The position numbers and the translations under genes were made by a program. Below, one piece after another: positions 44,484 through 56,761 of a DNA stretch of 64,000 nucleotides. Origin of the DNA: Streptomyces sp. H27-C3 (GTDB lineage: Bacteria; Actinomycetota; Actinomycetes; Streptomycetales; Streptomycetaceae); contig NZ_JASITA010000001.1 of NCBI RefSeq assembly GCF_030063415.1, forward strand, positions 1-64,000. Reading direction: 5' to 3'. Position 1 is the stretch's first letter. Each line of letters begins with the position of its first letter. Under the pieces are notes generated by a model, which was not told where the DNA came from, ran no database searches, and saw only the letters and a program-made list of their open reading frames with translations.

Positions 44484-45968
44484 TCAGATCTCACTGCTCC
44501 TGTTCGTCTTCCTCGGCATCACCAGCTGGATCTCGGTCCGCAGATCGTCGATCTTGGGATAGTCCGCGTACTGGCCGGTGAGCCGGTACATGTGGCGCAG
44601 CCGGTCCCAGGTGCGGTGCGAGGAGGTCTCCCCCATCGACACCAGCGCCAGGCGTGCGTACCGGTCGGCCTGTTCCGGGTCGTCCGCGATGAACAGGGCG
44701 GAGGCCATCGAGATGTAGTCGAAGATCTTCGACCGCTGTCGGCCGTTCACCCTGAGATCGAGGGCTTCCTTGGCGTGCCGCTGCGCTGCGGCCGCCGCGG
44801 CGGGCTCGTGCTCGGCAAGCGTCCGGTAGGCCAGGGCCTGCATGCCGTGCATGTCCGCCTCGTCGAACATCTGCATCCAACTCGGCGGCGGGACATCCCC
44901 CTTGTCCGATACAAAGAGGTCCTCGGCCTCCCCCAGCGTGCGCCGCATGGCCTGACCGCGCCCCAACGAGGCCTGTGCCCAGGCCTCGATGGTGTGCAGC
45001 ATGGCGCGGGTGCGAGGCAGCATCTGGTCGCCCGAGCCCGACTTGGCAAGCTTCATCAGATCCAGGGCGTCGTCAGGTTTTCCGAGATGCACCATCTGAC
45101 GGGCGGCCCGGGAGAGGGCCTCCCCGGCGCGGGGGCGGTCGCCGCCCTCACGGGCCGCGTGGGCGGCGATGACGAAGTACTTCTGGGCGGTGGGTTCCAG
45201 GCCGACGTCGTGCGACATCCAGCCGGCCAGAACCGCCAGGTTGGCAGCGACGCCCCACAGGCGGCGCTGAAGATGAACGGGGTGATGGTAGGCGAGCATG
45301 CCGCCCACCTCGTTGAGCTGCCCGACCACTGCCTTGCGCTGGAGGCCGCCGCCACGAGCGGCGTCCCAGGCGCGGAACACCTCGACCGAGCGCTCCAGTG
45401 CGTCGATCTCCTGCGACCCGATGGGGGCGGCCTCATAGCGGTCGAACCCAGCGGGGTCGGCGTGCAGGGGATCGTCTATACGTGAAGCGTCGGCCGACAG
45501 GACGGGGTCGCTGTGCAGCCAGTCGTGCATGGCGCTGCTGAGTGCGGAGCCTGCGGCGAGCGCGGCGCCCGCGCCCACCAAGCCGCGTCGGTTGAGCATG
45601 AGGTCCATTCCCGTGAATTCGGTGAGGACCGCTGCCGTCCGTTCGGGCGCCCACGGCAGGCCGTCGGGATTGTCTGAGTTCCTGACGTCCCGCCGATTAC
45701 CCGCGCGCCCGTGCCGGCCGAACCCGAGGTCCTCAATGGTCACGACACGACCGAGTCGCTCGGTGAACAGAGCTGCCAGCACCTTGGGCACAGGATCACG
45801 TGGGGTCTCCCCCATGTCGATCCAGCGTCGTACGCGCGATGTGTCGGTGGCCAGTTGCGGATGGCCCATGGCCGCCGCCTGCCGGTTCACCAGTCTCGCG
45901 AGTTCGCCCTTGGACCAGCCGGCCAGACCGAACAGATCTGACAGGCGGGTGTTGGATTCTCCGGTCAC
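44484..45968 (-). CDS. NsdA/NsdB-like developmental regulator with TPR
   Basis: 494 residues. The N-terminus (LSDLFGLAGWSKGELARLVN, then QLATDTSRVRRWIDMGETPR and VPKVLAALFTERLGRVVTIE) is an HTH-like segment shared by NsdA and NsdB of S. coelicolor, negative regulators of sporulation and antibiotic synthesis. Beyond residue 150 are TPR-like helices (KYFVIAAHAAREGGDRPRAG, DLMKLAKSGSGDQMLPRTRA, AKEALDLRVNGRQRSKIFDY). The length matches the family (about 500). It faces the SpoIIE-type gene and is divergent from the phosphotransferase. Which of the paralogues it is cannot be decided here. Confidence 0.85.
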   Translation of the reverse strand: MTGESNTRLSDLFGLAGWSKGELARLVNRQAAAMGHPQLATDTSRVRRWIDMGETPRDPVPKVLAALFTERLGRVVTIEDLGFGRHGRAGNRRDVRNSDNPDGLPWAPERTAAVLTEFTGMDLMLNRRGLVGAGAALAAGSALSSAMHDWLHSDPVLSADASRIDDPLHADPAGFDRYEAAPIGSQEIDALERSVEVFRAWDAARGGGLQRKAVVGQLNEVGGMLAYHHPVHLQRRLWGVAANLAVLAGWMSHDVGLEPTAQKYFVIAAHAAREGGDRPRAGEALSRAARQMVHLGKPDDALDLMKLAKSGSGDQMLPRTRAMLHTIEAWAQASLGRGQAMRRTLGEAEDLFVSDKGDVPPPSWMQMFDEADMHGMQALAYRTLAEHEPAAAAAAQRHAKEALDLRVNGRQRSKIFDYISMASALFIADDPEQADRYARLALVSMGETSSHRTWDRLRHMYRLTGQYADYPKIDDLRTEIQLVMPRKTNRSSEI

Positions 45969-46201
45969 GTCAAGCCCCCAGGTTCTCGGCTGATTCGACA
46001 GTAGCCCCGTGTCAGATGCGTCGGGGATATTCGCCAGGGTTCGCCAGGGTGCGCCAGATGGTGTGCCACCCGTAGCCGGGTGTCAGTTAGGAACGCGCCA
46101 CCCCGGCCCGACAACCGGACGGCATTCCCCAGGGTGTTGGTCGGTTGCCGGGACGGGCGGCGCACGTAATCAGTCGGCGCGCGAAGGGATCTGTACCGCC
46201 C

Positions 46202-47341
46202 ATGTACACAGCATCGTCCTCCGTGTCCGCCCCGCCTCGGCCGTACCGTCCCATGGCGACGGGCAGCGGACCGTATCTCGACCCCAACCACGCCACAGCG
46301 GCGGCGCTCGGCGTCGGTCGGGCCCGGCGCGCTCCAGGGCTGGGTTCCCAACCGCTCAGCGGGAGACTCGACTTGTCCGGCTCCCAGGGCGCGCAGCTGC
46401 GCATGGCGATCGCCTCGGTGCACCGGATCTGTCCGGAGTTCAATCCGGTACAGGTACTGCGCCGCAGCGGCCGGTCCGTACTGCTTGTCGGCACCACAGG
46501 CCGCACCAGCGCGGTCGCCAAGTGTTTACTCGACCACTCCCCCGTGTGGGTCGAGCGGTTCCGTCACGAAATAGCGGCATACCGCGCCTTCGTCCGGCAG
46601 CGTCCACCCGTGCGGGTGCCCCGGCTCATCGCCGCGGACCCCGACAACTGCACCCTGGTCATCGAGCGGATGCCCGGCCGGGTGGCCTCACTCACCCGGC
46701 ATCCGGCCGAGGCCCCGCCGCGCGCCGATGTGCGTGCCGCCCTCGGCGCGATCGCCCGGGTCAACGCGTGGCGGCCGCCGGCCGGGATGTTCGACGCGCC
46801 GCTCGACTACGCGCCGCGGATCGCCCGCTATCACGCGCTGGGTCTGTTCACCGACCGGGATCTGGGCGATCTGCAGAAGCTGCTGCACGGCGTCGGCCGA
46901 CAGAGCATGGGGCAGTTCTGCCACGGTGACGCGCTGCTCTCCAACATCCTGCTGTCGCCCGCGGGGCCCGTGCTGGTCGACTGGGAGCACGCGGGCTGGT
47001 ATCTGCCCGGGTACGACCTGGCGACGCTGTGGGCTGTGCTGGGCGACGCACCGGTGGCACGGCGGCAGATCAGTCAGCTGGCGCAGGCCTCGGGGCCCGC
47101 GGCGCGGGACGCGTTCCTGGTGAACCTGATGCTCATCCTGACACGGGAGATCCGTACCTACGAAACGGCTGTGCAGCGCACCATGCACGACACGGCTCCC
47201 GTGTCGGTGAACGGCGCCGCAGGACAGCCGCCGGCCGGCGCACTGCCGACCGGTGAGGAGCAGCGGCTGCTGTTGCGGCGGCTGCACGACGACTGCGCGC
47301 TGGCACGGCGGGCCGTGCGCGCGGCGGTCGGCACGCGCTGA
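46202..47341 (+). CDS. Aminoglycoside phosphotransferase-family kinase
   Basis: 379 residues from an ATG at 46202. Recognisable kinase-like features are the ATP-binding Lys/Glu region ([20 protein letters not shown], then [16 protein letters not shown]), the catalytic loop [20 protein letters not shown] (HGDxxxxN) and [17 protein letters not shown] with the metal-binding Asp. This is the APH/choline kinase fold; members modify aminoglycosides, small alcohols or unknown metabolites. The N-terminal 70 residues are specific to a Streptomyces group. It is transcribed away from the NsdA-like gene and ends at a strong terminator. Confidence 0.85.
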   Translation: MYTASSSVSAPPRPYRPMATGSGPYLDPNHATAAALGVGRARRAPGLGSQPLSGRLDLSGSQGAQLRMAIASVHRICPEFNPVQVLRRSGRSVLLVGTTGRTSAVAKCLLDHSPVWVERFRHEIAAYRAFVRQRPPVRVPRLIAADPDNCTLVIERMPGRVASLTRHPAEAPPRADVRAALGAIARVNAWRPPAGMFDAPLDYAPRIARYHALGLFTDRDLGDLQKLLHGVGRQSMGQFCHGDALLSNILLSPAGPVLVDWEHAGWYLPGYDLATLWAVLGDAPVARRQISQLAQASGPAARDAFLVNLMLILTREIRTYETAVQRTMHDTAPVSVNGAAGQPPAGALPTGEEQRLLLRRLHDDCALARRAVRAAVGTR

Positions 47342-47360
47342 CCGCGTGACTGGGGGGAGT

Positions 47361-47402
47361 GCACTGGCCCACCCGGGTTTGGTCACCCGGGTGGGCCAGT
47401 GC
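47361..47402 (+). terminator. 18-base-pair terminator hairpin after the phosphotransferase
   Basis: Arms at 47361-47378 and 47385-47402 (core GGCCCACCCGGGT) are perfectly complementary with a six-base loop; 20 bases after the stop codon. Confidence 0.85.
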
Positions 47403-47657
47403 GCGTCCGCGTGCCGCGCGGAACGCGGCCGCCGACCGACCGCATCCGCACAGACGCGTTTCGCCGTGCGGTCATTGGTCCACTCCACTGACGCGCCGCA
47501 GGCCCGGACGCCACCGGTGCGTAACTCCGCCGGACCCGCGCTGACGTGCGAACTCCTTATGGCTGAGCCTCGTTGACGGATCGCCGGCGAGCCGATACCC
47601 CTAGTCCAGTCCGGCCCCGCAGGCCCCGTCGCGCACCACCCGTTCCTGGAGGCTGCA

Positions 47658-49641
47658 TTGCTAGGATCCGCCCCCGCCCCCTCGCCCGTACGACCAGGAG
47701 TCGCCCGCAGACGCGCAGGGCGTACGGGGGGGCTTCGTGGCGACCGCCGCCCTGTTGCTGCCCCTGGTCTCGGCTTCTCCGTCCGTCACCGCCGAGCAGC
47801 CCGCGTCCGGCGCGCTGCAGCGCGCCTTCGCCGCGGCCGCCGCGCGCTACCAGGTGCCGCAGAGTGTCCTGCTCGGCGTCGCCTACCTGCAGTCCCGCTG
47901 GGACGCGCACGGCGGGGCGCCCAGTGTGACCGGCGGCTACGGTCCGATGCACCTCACCGACGCGAGGACGGCGCTCGCTGAGGCCCCGCACCACAGCCAG
48001 GGCACGGAGGACGCGCGCGGCGACACCGCGCGGGCCGTCAGGAAGGCCGCGAAGGCCGAGCTGCCCAAGGCGTCCGAACTCCACGCCAGGCTGCGCACGC
48101 TGGACCGCGCGGCCGATCTGACCGGGCTGCCGGCCGACCGGCTGCGGCAGAGCACAGCGGCGAACATCGAGGGTGGCGCCGCGCTGCTGGCCGCCGCGCA
48201 GAAGGAGCTGGGGCGGCCATCGGGCGGTGACGCGGCCGACTGGTACGGGGCGGTCGCGCGTTTCTCCGGAGCCGACGACACCGCCAGCGCGACGACGTAT
48301 GCCAATGACGTCTACGACGTGCTGCGTACCGGCCAGCGGCGCACCACCGACGAAGGCCAGCAGGTCGCCCTGCCCGCCGCCCCCGGGCTCGCGCCCGGCG
48401 ACACCGACCTCGCGCGGCTGGGGCTGCGCACCGCCGACGCCGGGCGCACCGAGTGCCCGCACACCGTGGCGTGCGAGTGGATTCCCGCGCCGTACAAGGA
48501 GTTCGGGGAGGGCGACTACGGCAACCACGACAAGGCAGACCGCCCCAAGAGCCAGGGGATCGACTACATCGTCGTCCACGACACCGAGGCCACCTGGGAC
48601 ACCACACTCAAGCTCGTCCAGAACCCGGAGTACGTGTCCTGGCAGTACTCGCTGCGCTCGTCGGACGGGCACATCGCCCAGCATGTGCCGCTCAAGGACG
48701 TGGCCTGGCACGCGGGCAACTGGTACATCAACTCCAAGTCGGTGGGCCTGGAGCACGAGGGCTTCCTGGTGACGCCGGACGCCTGGTACACGGAGGCGAT
48801 GTACCGCACGTCGGCGCGGCTGGTGAAGTACCTGGCGAAGCGCTACGACATCCCGCTGGACCGCCGGCACATCCTGGGCCACGACAACGTCCCGGGGACC
48901 TCTGCCACGACCATCGCCGGGATGCACACCGACCCGGGCCCGTACTGGGACTGGGCGCACTACTTCCAGCTGCTCGGGAAGCCGTTCACCAGCACGGCGG
49001 GTCCCAACAGCGGCGCAGTGACCATCCGGCCCGACTACCAGAAGCACCGGCCGCCGTACACGGGCTGTGTGAAGGCCGGTGAGGCGTGCGCCGCGCACGG
49101 CTCGGGCGCCGTCCGGCTGCACACCGCGCCAGCGGCTGACGCCCCGCTGGTGAAGGACAGCGGGCTGCGGCCCGGCGGCCAGGACTCGAACATCGGCGTC
49201 AACGACACGGGCGCCCGCGCTTCCACCGGGCAGCAGTACGCGGTCGCCGGGCGGCAGGGCGACTGGACCGCGATCTGGTACCTGGGGCAGACGGCCTGGT
49301 TCCACAATCCGCGCGAGCAGCCGACCGCGGTGAACGCCAAGGGGCTGCTGCTGACGCCCAGGAACGGCGCCGCGGACGTCGCGGTGTACGGGCGCGCCTA
49401 TCCGGAGGCGGCGGCGTACCCCGCGAACGTCCCGGTGCAGCCGGTCACGCCGCTGCCGTACAAGCTGCTCGCAGGGCAGAAGTACGTGGCGGGCGAACGC
49501 GCCCGCGGGGAGTACTACTTCGCACCGACCTTCGAAACCGCCGGGCATCGGGTGGTGCGGGGCAAGGAGGCCTACTACGCGATCCAGTTCGGGCACCGCG
49601 TCGCCTTTGTCAAGGCGTCCGACGTGCGCGTGGTGAAGTAG
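47658..49641 (+). CDS. Secreted N-acetylmuramoyl-L-alanine amidase; start region frameshifted in a G7 tract
   Basis: About 660 residues. The catalytic amidase_2 (type 2, zinc) domain lies near residues 290-440: DYIVVHDTEATWDTTLKLVQ, HIAQHVPLKDVAWHAGNWY, SKSVGLEHEGFL and HILGHDNVPG, with the two His and downstream ligands. An N-terminal lysozyme-like helical region (LQRAFAAAAARYQVPQSVLL) and C-terminal SH3-like repeats follow. A TTG at 47658, with GGAGG 5 bases upstream, begins LGSAPAPSPVRPGVARRRAG, but reaching VATAALLLPLVSASPS (the signal peptide core) needs removal of one G from the G7 tract 47726-47732. Without that, the only start is a GTG at 47737, giving a signal peptide without its basic part. 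Cleaves the peptide from muramic acid in the cell wall. Confidence 0.8.
47726..47732 (+). repeat. G7 homopolymer tract inside the amidase signal peptide
   Basis: Seven consecutive G between the TTG-initiated frame and the hydrophobic core. Six would give one continuous frame. Confidence 0.7.
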
Positions 49642-49660
49642 CGGAGACCTCCGCGTCCAC

Positions 49661-49699
49661 AAGGGGGACCATCGGCTGTTCGAGTCGACGGTCCCCCTT
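49661..49699 (+). terminator. Terminator after the amidase gene
   Basis: AAGGGGGACC (49661-49670) and GGTCCCCCTT (49690-49699) form a ten-base-pair stem followed by a T, 20 bases past the amidase stop. Confidence 0.85.
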
Positions 49700-49747
49700 T
49701 CGAGTGATAAATCAGGTCGGTGCGTGGGCCGTTCGGGCGACGGGTAG

Positions 49748-53025
<3,278 letters not shown>

Positions 53026-53152
53026 GCTGCGACGCTAAAGGTCCAATGACTGACAGGACAAGATGCACGAAAGACCGGCCCTTGACCAAACAGGGCCGGC
53101 TCTTGGACGAAAGTGGGTGGGAGTGCGCTGCGGGCGGCGCGCGGGCGGTCGA

Positions 53153-53653
53153 TCAGCCCTGCTGGAACATCTCCGCCGGCAGCGGCTTGAGCAGCGTGTA
53201 CAGATCATCGGTGATCGGCCGGTCCCAGCTGGCGATAGTGACGAGGACATTGTCGCTGCGGTCGAACTGCACGCAGGAGATGCGGCTTTCGGAAAGCTTG
53301 AGGCGGCGCACGATCAGCAGGTTGTCGCCCTGCATGACGGGCATGTCCTCGGTGCTCACCACCTCGACGGGCTCGTCGTTCTCCAGCGCCGCGAGCAGCT
53401 GCGCCACCTCGAAGGGCACCTGTCCGTCGACGAGGTCGCGGGCGGACGAGCCCTCGGGCAAGTTGCCGATGACCATCGCGGGGCCGCGGCCGCCGAACAG
53501 GTCGTAGCGCAGGAAGACGCCCTGGCAGCTTCCGTCGGGGGCGGGAAGCAGGCCTGCTCCGAGGTTGCCCGGCCAGTCCCCCGGGTCCATGGCCAGGACG
53601 TCGAAGTCCGGGCCGGCGGGTGTGGCGGCGGGGCGGCGGCGGAGGAAGGACAT
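53153..53653 (-). CDS. Conserved hypothetical protein
   Basis: 166 residues: MSFLRRRPAATPAGPDFDVL, then GVFLRYDLFGGRGPAMVIGN, SSARDLVDGQVPFEVAQLLA and EDMPVMQGDNLLIVRRLKLS, ending ASWDRPITDDLYTLL. Predicted alpha/beta soluble protein, seen in many actinobacteria, function unknown. It lies downstream of the ACT-domain gene in the same direction but is separated by a 34-base palindrome that probably terminates upstream transcription. Confidence 0.7.
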   Translation of the reverse strand: MSFLRRRPAATPAGPDFDVLAMDPGDWPGNLGAGLLPAPDGSCQGVFLRYDLFGGRGPAMVIGNLPEGSSARDLVDGQVPFEVAQLLAALENDEPVEVVSTEDMPVMQGDNLLIVRRLKLSESRISCVQFDRSDNVLVTIASWDRPITDDLYTLLKPLPAEMFQQG

Positions 53654-53715
53654 GGTGCCATGGTACGTGGCCGGGGCTGGCCGCCTGAGCCGGGGCGTCC
53701 CACTCCGTGGACGGT

Positions 53716-53749
53716 CTAGCGCCTGCCCGGGCGCCCGGGCAGGCGCTAG
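53716..53749. terminator. 34-base perfect palindrome at the end of the ACT-domain gene
   Basis: CTAGCGCCTGCCCGGGC (53716-53732) is followed directly by its reverse complement (53733-53749). Its right end contains the TAG stop codon of the ACT-domain gene (53746-53748). As RNA it would fold into a long stem; an intrinsic terminator is the likely role. Confidence 0.75.
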
Positions 53750-54144
53750 GCGGAGCGCTCCGCCAGCCCCTCCAGGAGCGCGACGGCCCCGGCGGCCAGC
53801 CCGTGCGGCACGAAGAGGTGGTCGTGGTGGAAGCCCGCGACGACGTTGCAGCTCACCCCCGCTTCGGCCAGCTCGCGGGAGACGGCCGCGGTGAGGCCGA
53901 CGGCGTCCAGCGCGGAGTGCACCCGCAGGGTGATCCAGCCCGCCTCGTAGTCGTACGGCAGGTTCGCCGCGTCGGCGTCCTCCTTGCGCACGACGAGGGT
54001 CAGCCCCTCCGGCTCCGTCACGGTGACGACCGGCGTCAGGCCCGGCGGGACGCCGCCCGCCACGGTGGTGAAGACATACCGGCCCGGGTTCAGTTCGGGC
54101 CGTATGCCGCTCAGCAATTTCCTCAGTTCGCGTTCGCCGCTCAT
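53746..54144 (-). CDS. ACT domain-containing protein (DUF2241 type)
   Basis: 132 residues starting SGERELRKLLSGIRPELNPG. The first half (YVFTTVAGGVPPGLTPVVTV, TLVVRKEDADAANLPYDYEA) is the DUF2241 domain, and the second half (WITLRVHSALDAVGLTAAVS, RELAEAGVSCNVVAGFHHDH) is an ACT-like ferredoxin fold. Small-molecule sensor or enzyme-like fold, probably amino-acid binding; function unknown. The TAG stop lies in the 34-base palindrome. Confidence 0.85.
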   Translation of the reverse strand: MSGERELRKLLSGIRPELNPGRYVFTTVAGGVPPGLTPVVTVTEPEGLTLVVRKEDADAANLPYDYEAGWITLRVHSALDAVGLTAAVSRELAEAGVSCNVVAGFHHDHLFVPHGLAAGAVALLEGLAERSA

Positions 54145-54212
54145 GATCACCAGGATACGGCCACCGCGACCGAACCCGAGGTCGCCACGGGTGAGGACCT
54201 CGGGTGAGCGCC

Positions 54213-54452
54213 TCAGGTGAGGTCGAAGGCGCCGTCGCGCGCGTTCAGTACGAAGGCACGCCACTCGGCCGGGTTGAAGATCAGTGAAGGGCTGCCGGGT
54301 TTGGTGGCGTTGCGCATCGCGATGAACCCCTCGACGAAGGCGATCTGGACATCGCCGGCCCCCTGACTGCTCGACTGCCAGTCCGCTTTGCTCAGATCCA
54401 GCTCCGGCTTGTCCCAGCCCGCACGCCGCTGCTGAGTGGTGCTCTCGGCCAC
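54213..54452 (-). CDS. DUF397 domain-containing protein
   Basis: 79 residues: the core KADWQSSSQGAGDVQIAFVE, then AMRNATKPGSPSLIFNPAEW and FVLNARDGAFDL is the DUF397 signature of Streptomyces. These small proteins are usually paired with an XRE-type regulator and affect development; no such regulator is adjacent here. The ATG is at 54452. Confidence 0.88.
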   Translation of the reverse strand: MAESTTQQRRAGWDKPELDLSKADWQSSSQGAGDVQIAFVEGFIAMRNATKPGSPSLIFNPAEWRAFVLNARDGAFDLT

Positions 54453-54557
54453 GTCTGCTCCTCCCGGTTCGTCGTCCGTGGGTCAGACTAGCGATCGCCA
54501 CCGGTCCGGGACAGGCCACGGCAGGAGTACCGCGGCCCGTCCGGTGCGGCGGGGCGC

Positions 54558-55721
54558 TCAGCCGGCCGGCGAGTCGGCCCCGACCAGCCACATCGCGAAG
54601 AACTGGGCGCCGCCGCCGTAGGCGTGGCCCAGTGCCTTGCGGGCGCCGCCCACCTGGTGCTCCCCAGCCTGCCCCCGGACCTGGAGCGCGGCCTCGGCGA
54701 AGCGGATCATGCCGGAGGCGCCGATAGGGTTGGCGGACAGAACGCCGCCCGACGGGTTCACGGGCAGGTCACCGTCGAGTTCGGTGGCGCCGGACTCGGT
54801 GAGCTTCCAGCCCTCGCCCTCGGCGGCGAACCCAAGATTCTCCAGCCACATCGGCTCGTACCAGGAGAACGGCACGTACATCTCGACGGCGTCGATCTCC
54901 CGCCGCGGGTCGGTGATGCCCGCCTGCCGGTAGACGTCGGCCGCGCAGTCCTTGCCCGCCTGCGGTGAGACGAAGTCCTTGCCGGCGAACATGGTCGGCT
55001 CGCTGCGCATCGCCCCGCCATGCACCCACGCGGGCGGGTGCGGTGAACGGGCGGCGCCCGTACGGTCGGTGAGGATCATGGCGCACGCGCCGTCGGACGA
55101 CGGGCAGGTCTCGGAGTAGCGGACGGGGTCCCAGAGCATCGGGGACGCCTGGACCTTCTCCAGGGTGATGTCGTGCTCGTGCAGGTGCGCGTACGGATTC
55201 TTCAGGGCGTTGCGGCGGTCCTTGTACGCGACGAGGGAGCCCACCGTGTCGGGTGCGCCGGTGCGCCGCATGTACGCGCGGATGTGCGGGGCGAAGAAGC
55301 CCCCGGCCCCGGCGAGCAGCGGCTGCTGGAACGGGACGGGCAGCGACAGGCCCCACATGGCGTTGGACTCGGACTGTTTCTCGAAGGCGAGCGTGAGGAC
55401 CGTGCCGTGGACGCGGGCGGCGATCAGGTTCGCTGCGACGAGCGCGGTGGAGCCGCCGACCGAGCCCGCGGTGTGCACCCGCAGCATCGGCTTGCCCACG
55501 GCGCCGAGCGCGTCGGCGAGATAGAGCTCGGGCATCATCACGCCCTCGAAGAAGTCCGGGGCCTTGCCGATGACGACCGCGTCGATGTCCGCCCAGGTCA
55601 GCTGTGCGTCCTGGAGAGCCGCTTTGGCGGCCTCGCGGACCAGGCCCGCGATGGAGACGTCGCGGCGGGCCGCGACGTGCTTGGTCTGGCCGATGCCCAC
55701 GACGGCCACGGGCTCCTTCAT
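54558..55721 (-). CDS. Thiolase-fold protein (lipid-transfer/Ltp type), no catalytic Cys
   Basis: 387 residues, start MKEPVAVVGIGQTKHVAARR. The thiolase core shows VVIGKAPDFFEGVMMPELYL, the nucleophile loop VHTAGSVGGSTALVAANLIA and the C-terminal RKALGHAYGGGAQF and NPSGGVLSANPIGASGMIRF. At the position of the catalytic Cys (CASG) the residue is Ser87. This, with the partner DUF35 protein, resembles the Ltp2-type aldolases of steroid side-chain degradation rather than a true thiolase. The ATGA overlap with the next gene (55718-55721) indicates an operon. Confidence 0.8.
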   Translation of the reverse strand: MKEPVAVVGIGQTKHVAARRDVSIAGLVREAAKAALQDAQLTWADIDAVVIGKAPDFFEGVMMPELYLADALGAVGKPMLRVHTAGSVGGSTALVAANLIAARVHGTVLTLAFEKQSESNAMWGLSLPVPFQQPLLAGAGGFFAPHIRAYMRRTGAPDTVGSLVAYKDRRNALKNPYAHLHEHDITLEKVQASPMLWDPVRYSETCPSSDGACAMILTDRTGAARSPHPPAWVHGGAMRSEPTMFAGKDFVSPQAGKDCAADVYRQAGITDPRREIDAVEMYVPFSWYEPMWLENLGFAAEGEGWKLTESGATELDGDLPVNPSGGVLSANPIGASGMIRFAEAALQVRGQAGEHQVGGARKALGHAYGGGAQFFAMWLVGADSPAG

Positions 55722-56761
55722 GACTCCCCCTCCAGGACGGCGACCAGGTTCTGTTGCAGGCACGGGCCCGATGTGGCGTGGGCGAGGGCGCGGTCGGACG
55801 CTCCGCGGTGGATGCGGGCCGCGGCCTCGCCGAGGCGGATGAGGCCGGCCGCCATGACGGGGTTGGCGGCGAGCGCGCCGCCCGACGGGTTGATGGTGAC
55901 GCTGTCGTCGAGGCGCAGGGCCTTGCGCAGCACGACTTCCTGCGAGGTGAAGGGCGCGTGCAGTTCGGCGGTGTCGACGGGCCGCTCGAAGGCGCCCGCC
56001 CGCTCGGCGGCCAGCCGGGCCGACGGTGAGTCGGTGAGGTCGCGCACGCCGAGGCTGTGCGCCTCGATGCGGTGGTCCATGCCACGGATCCACGCCGGGC
56101 GTTCGCAGAGCCTGCGCGCGGTGTCGCCTGCCGCGAGGATCACGGCGGCGGCGCCGTCCCCGATGGGCGGGCAGTCGCCGGTACGCAGTGGGTGGACGAG
56201 GTAGTCGCCCGCCGGGACGGAGCCGCTGAGCTGGGCGTGCGGATTGGCCTCGGCCGCGGCGCGGCTGCGGGCGGCGACGCCTGCGAGTGCCTTCTCGTCG
56301 GTGTCCCCCGCGTCGATGAGTGCCTGCGCCTGGAGCGCCGCGAGCGACACCGAGTCGGGCCACAGCGGGGCGATGTAGTACGGGTCGAGCTGGCGGGTCA
56401 GTACGTCGCGCAGCTCGCCGGGCGAGGACTTCCCGTACGCGTAGACCAGTGCGGTGTCGGCGTCGCCGGTCAGGAGCTTGACCCAGGCCTCGTACAGCGC
56501 CCAGGCGCCGTCCATCTCGACATGGGACTCGGAGATCGGCGGCCAGGCGCCGACGCCGTCGAGAGCCATGGTGAAGGAGAAGGCGCGGCCCGCGAGATAG
56601 TCGCTCGATCCGGAGCAGGTGAAGTCGATGTCACTGGTTTTCAGTCCGGTCTGCCCGAGTACGTCGTGCAGCACGGGCATGAGCATCTCGACTTCCGAGA
56701 GCTCGTCGCTGCGCCGCCTGTGGTCGGTCTGCCCGAAGGCGACGATGGCCACCTCGCGCAT
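55718..56761 (-). CDS. Second thiolase-fold protein, no catalytic Cys
   Basis: 347 residues, start MREVAIVAFGQTDHRRRSDE. Core features include DFTCSGSSDYLAGRAF, SESHVEMDGAWALYEAWVKL and SVTINPSGGALAANPVMAAG and HATSGPCLQQN. By alignment with the neighbour the nucleophile position holds Glu82. The two proteins are probably subunits of one heteromeric complex. Its ATG overlaps the stop of the DUF35 gene by one base (TGATG). Confidence 0.78.
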   Translation of the reverse strand: MREVAIVAFGQTDHRRRSDELSEVEMLMPVLHDVLGQTGLKTSDIDFTCSGSSDYLAGRAFSFTMALDGVGAWPPISESHVEMDGAWALYEAWVKLLTGDADTALVYAYGKSSPGELRDVLTRQLDPYYIAPLWPDSVSLAALQAQALIDAGDTDEKALAGVAARSRAAAEANPHAQLSGSVPAGDYLVHPLRTGDCPPIGDGAAAVILAAGDTARRLCERPAWIRGMDHRIEAHSLGVRDLTDSPSARLAAERAGAFERPVDTAELHAPFTSQEVVLRKALRLDDSVTINPSGGALAANPVMAAGLIRLGEAAARIHRGASDRALAHATSGPCLQQNLVAVLEGES

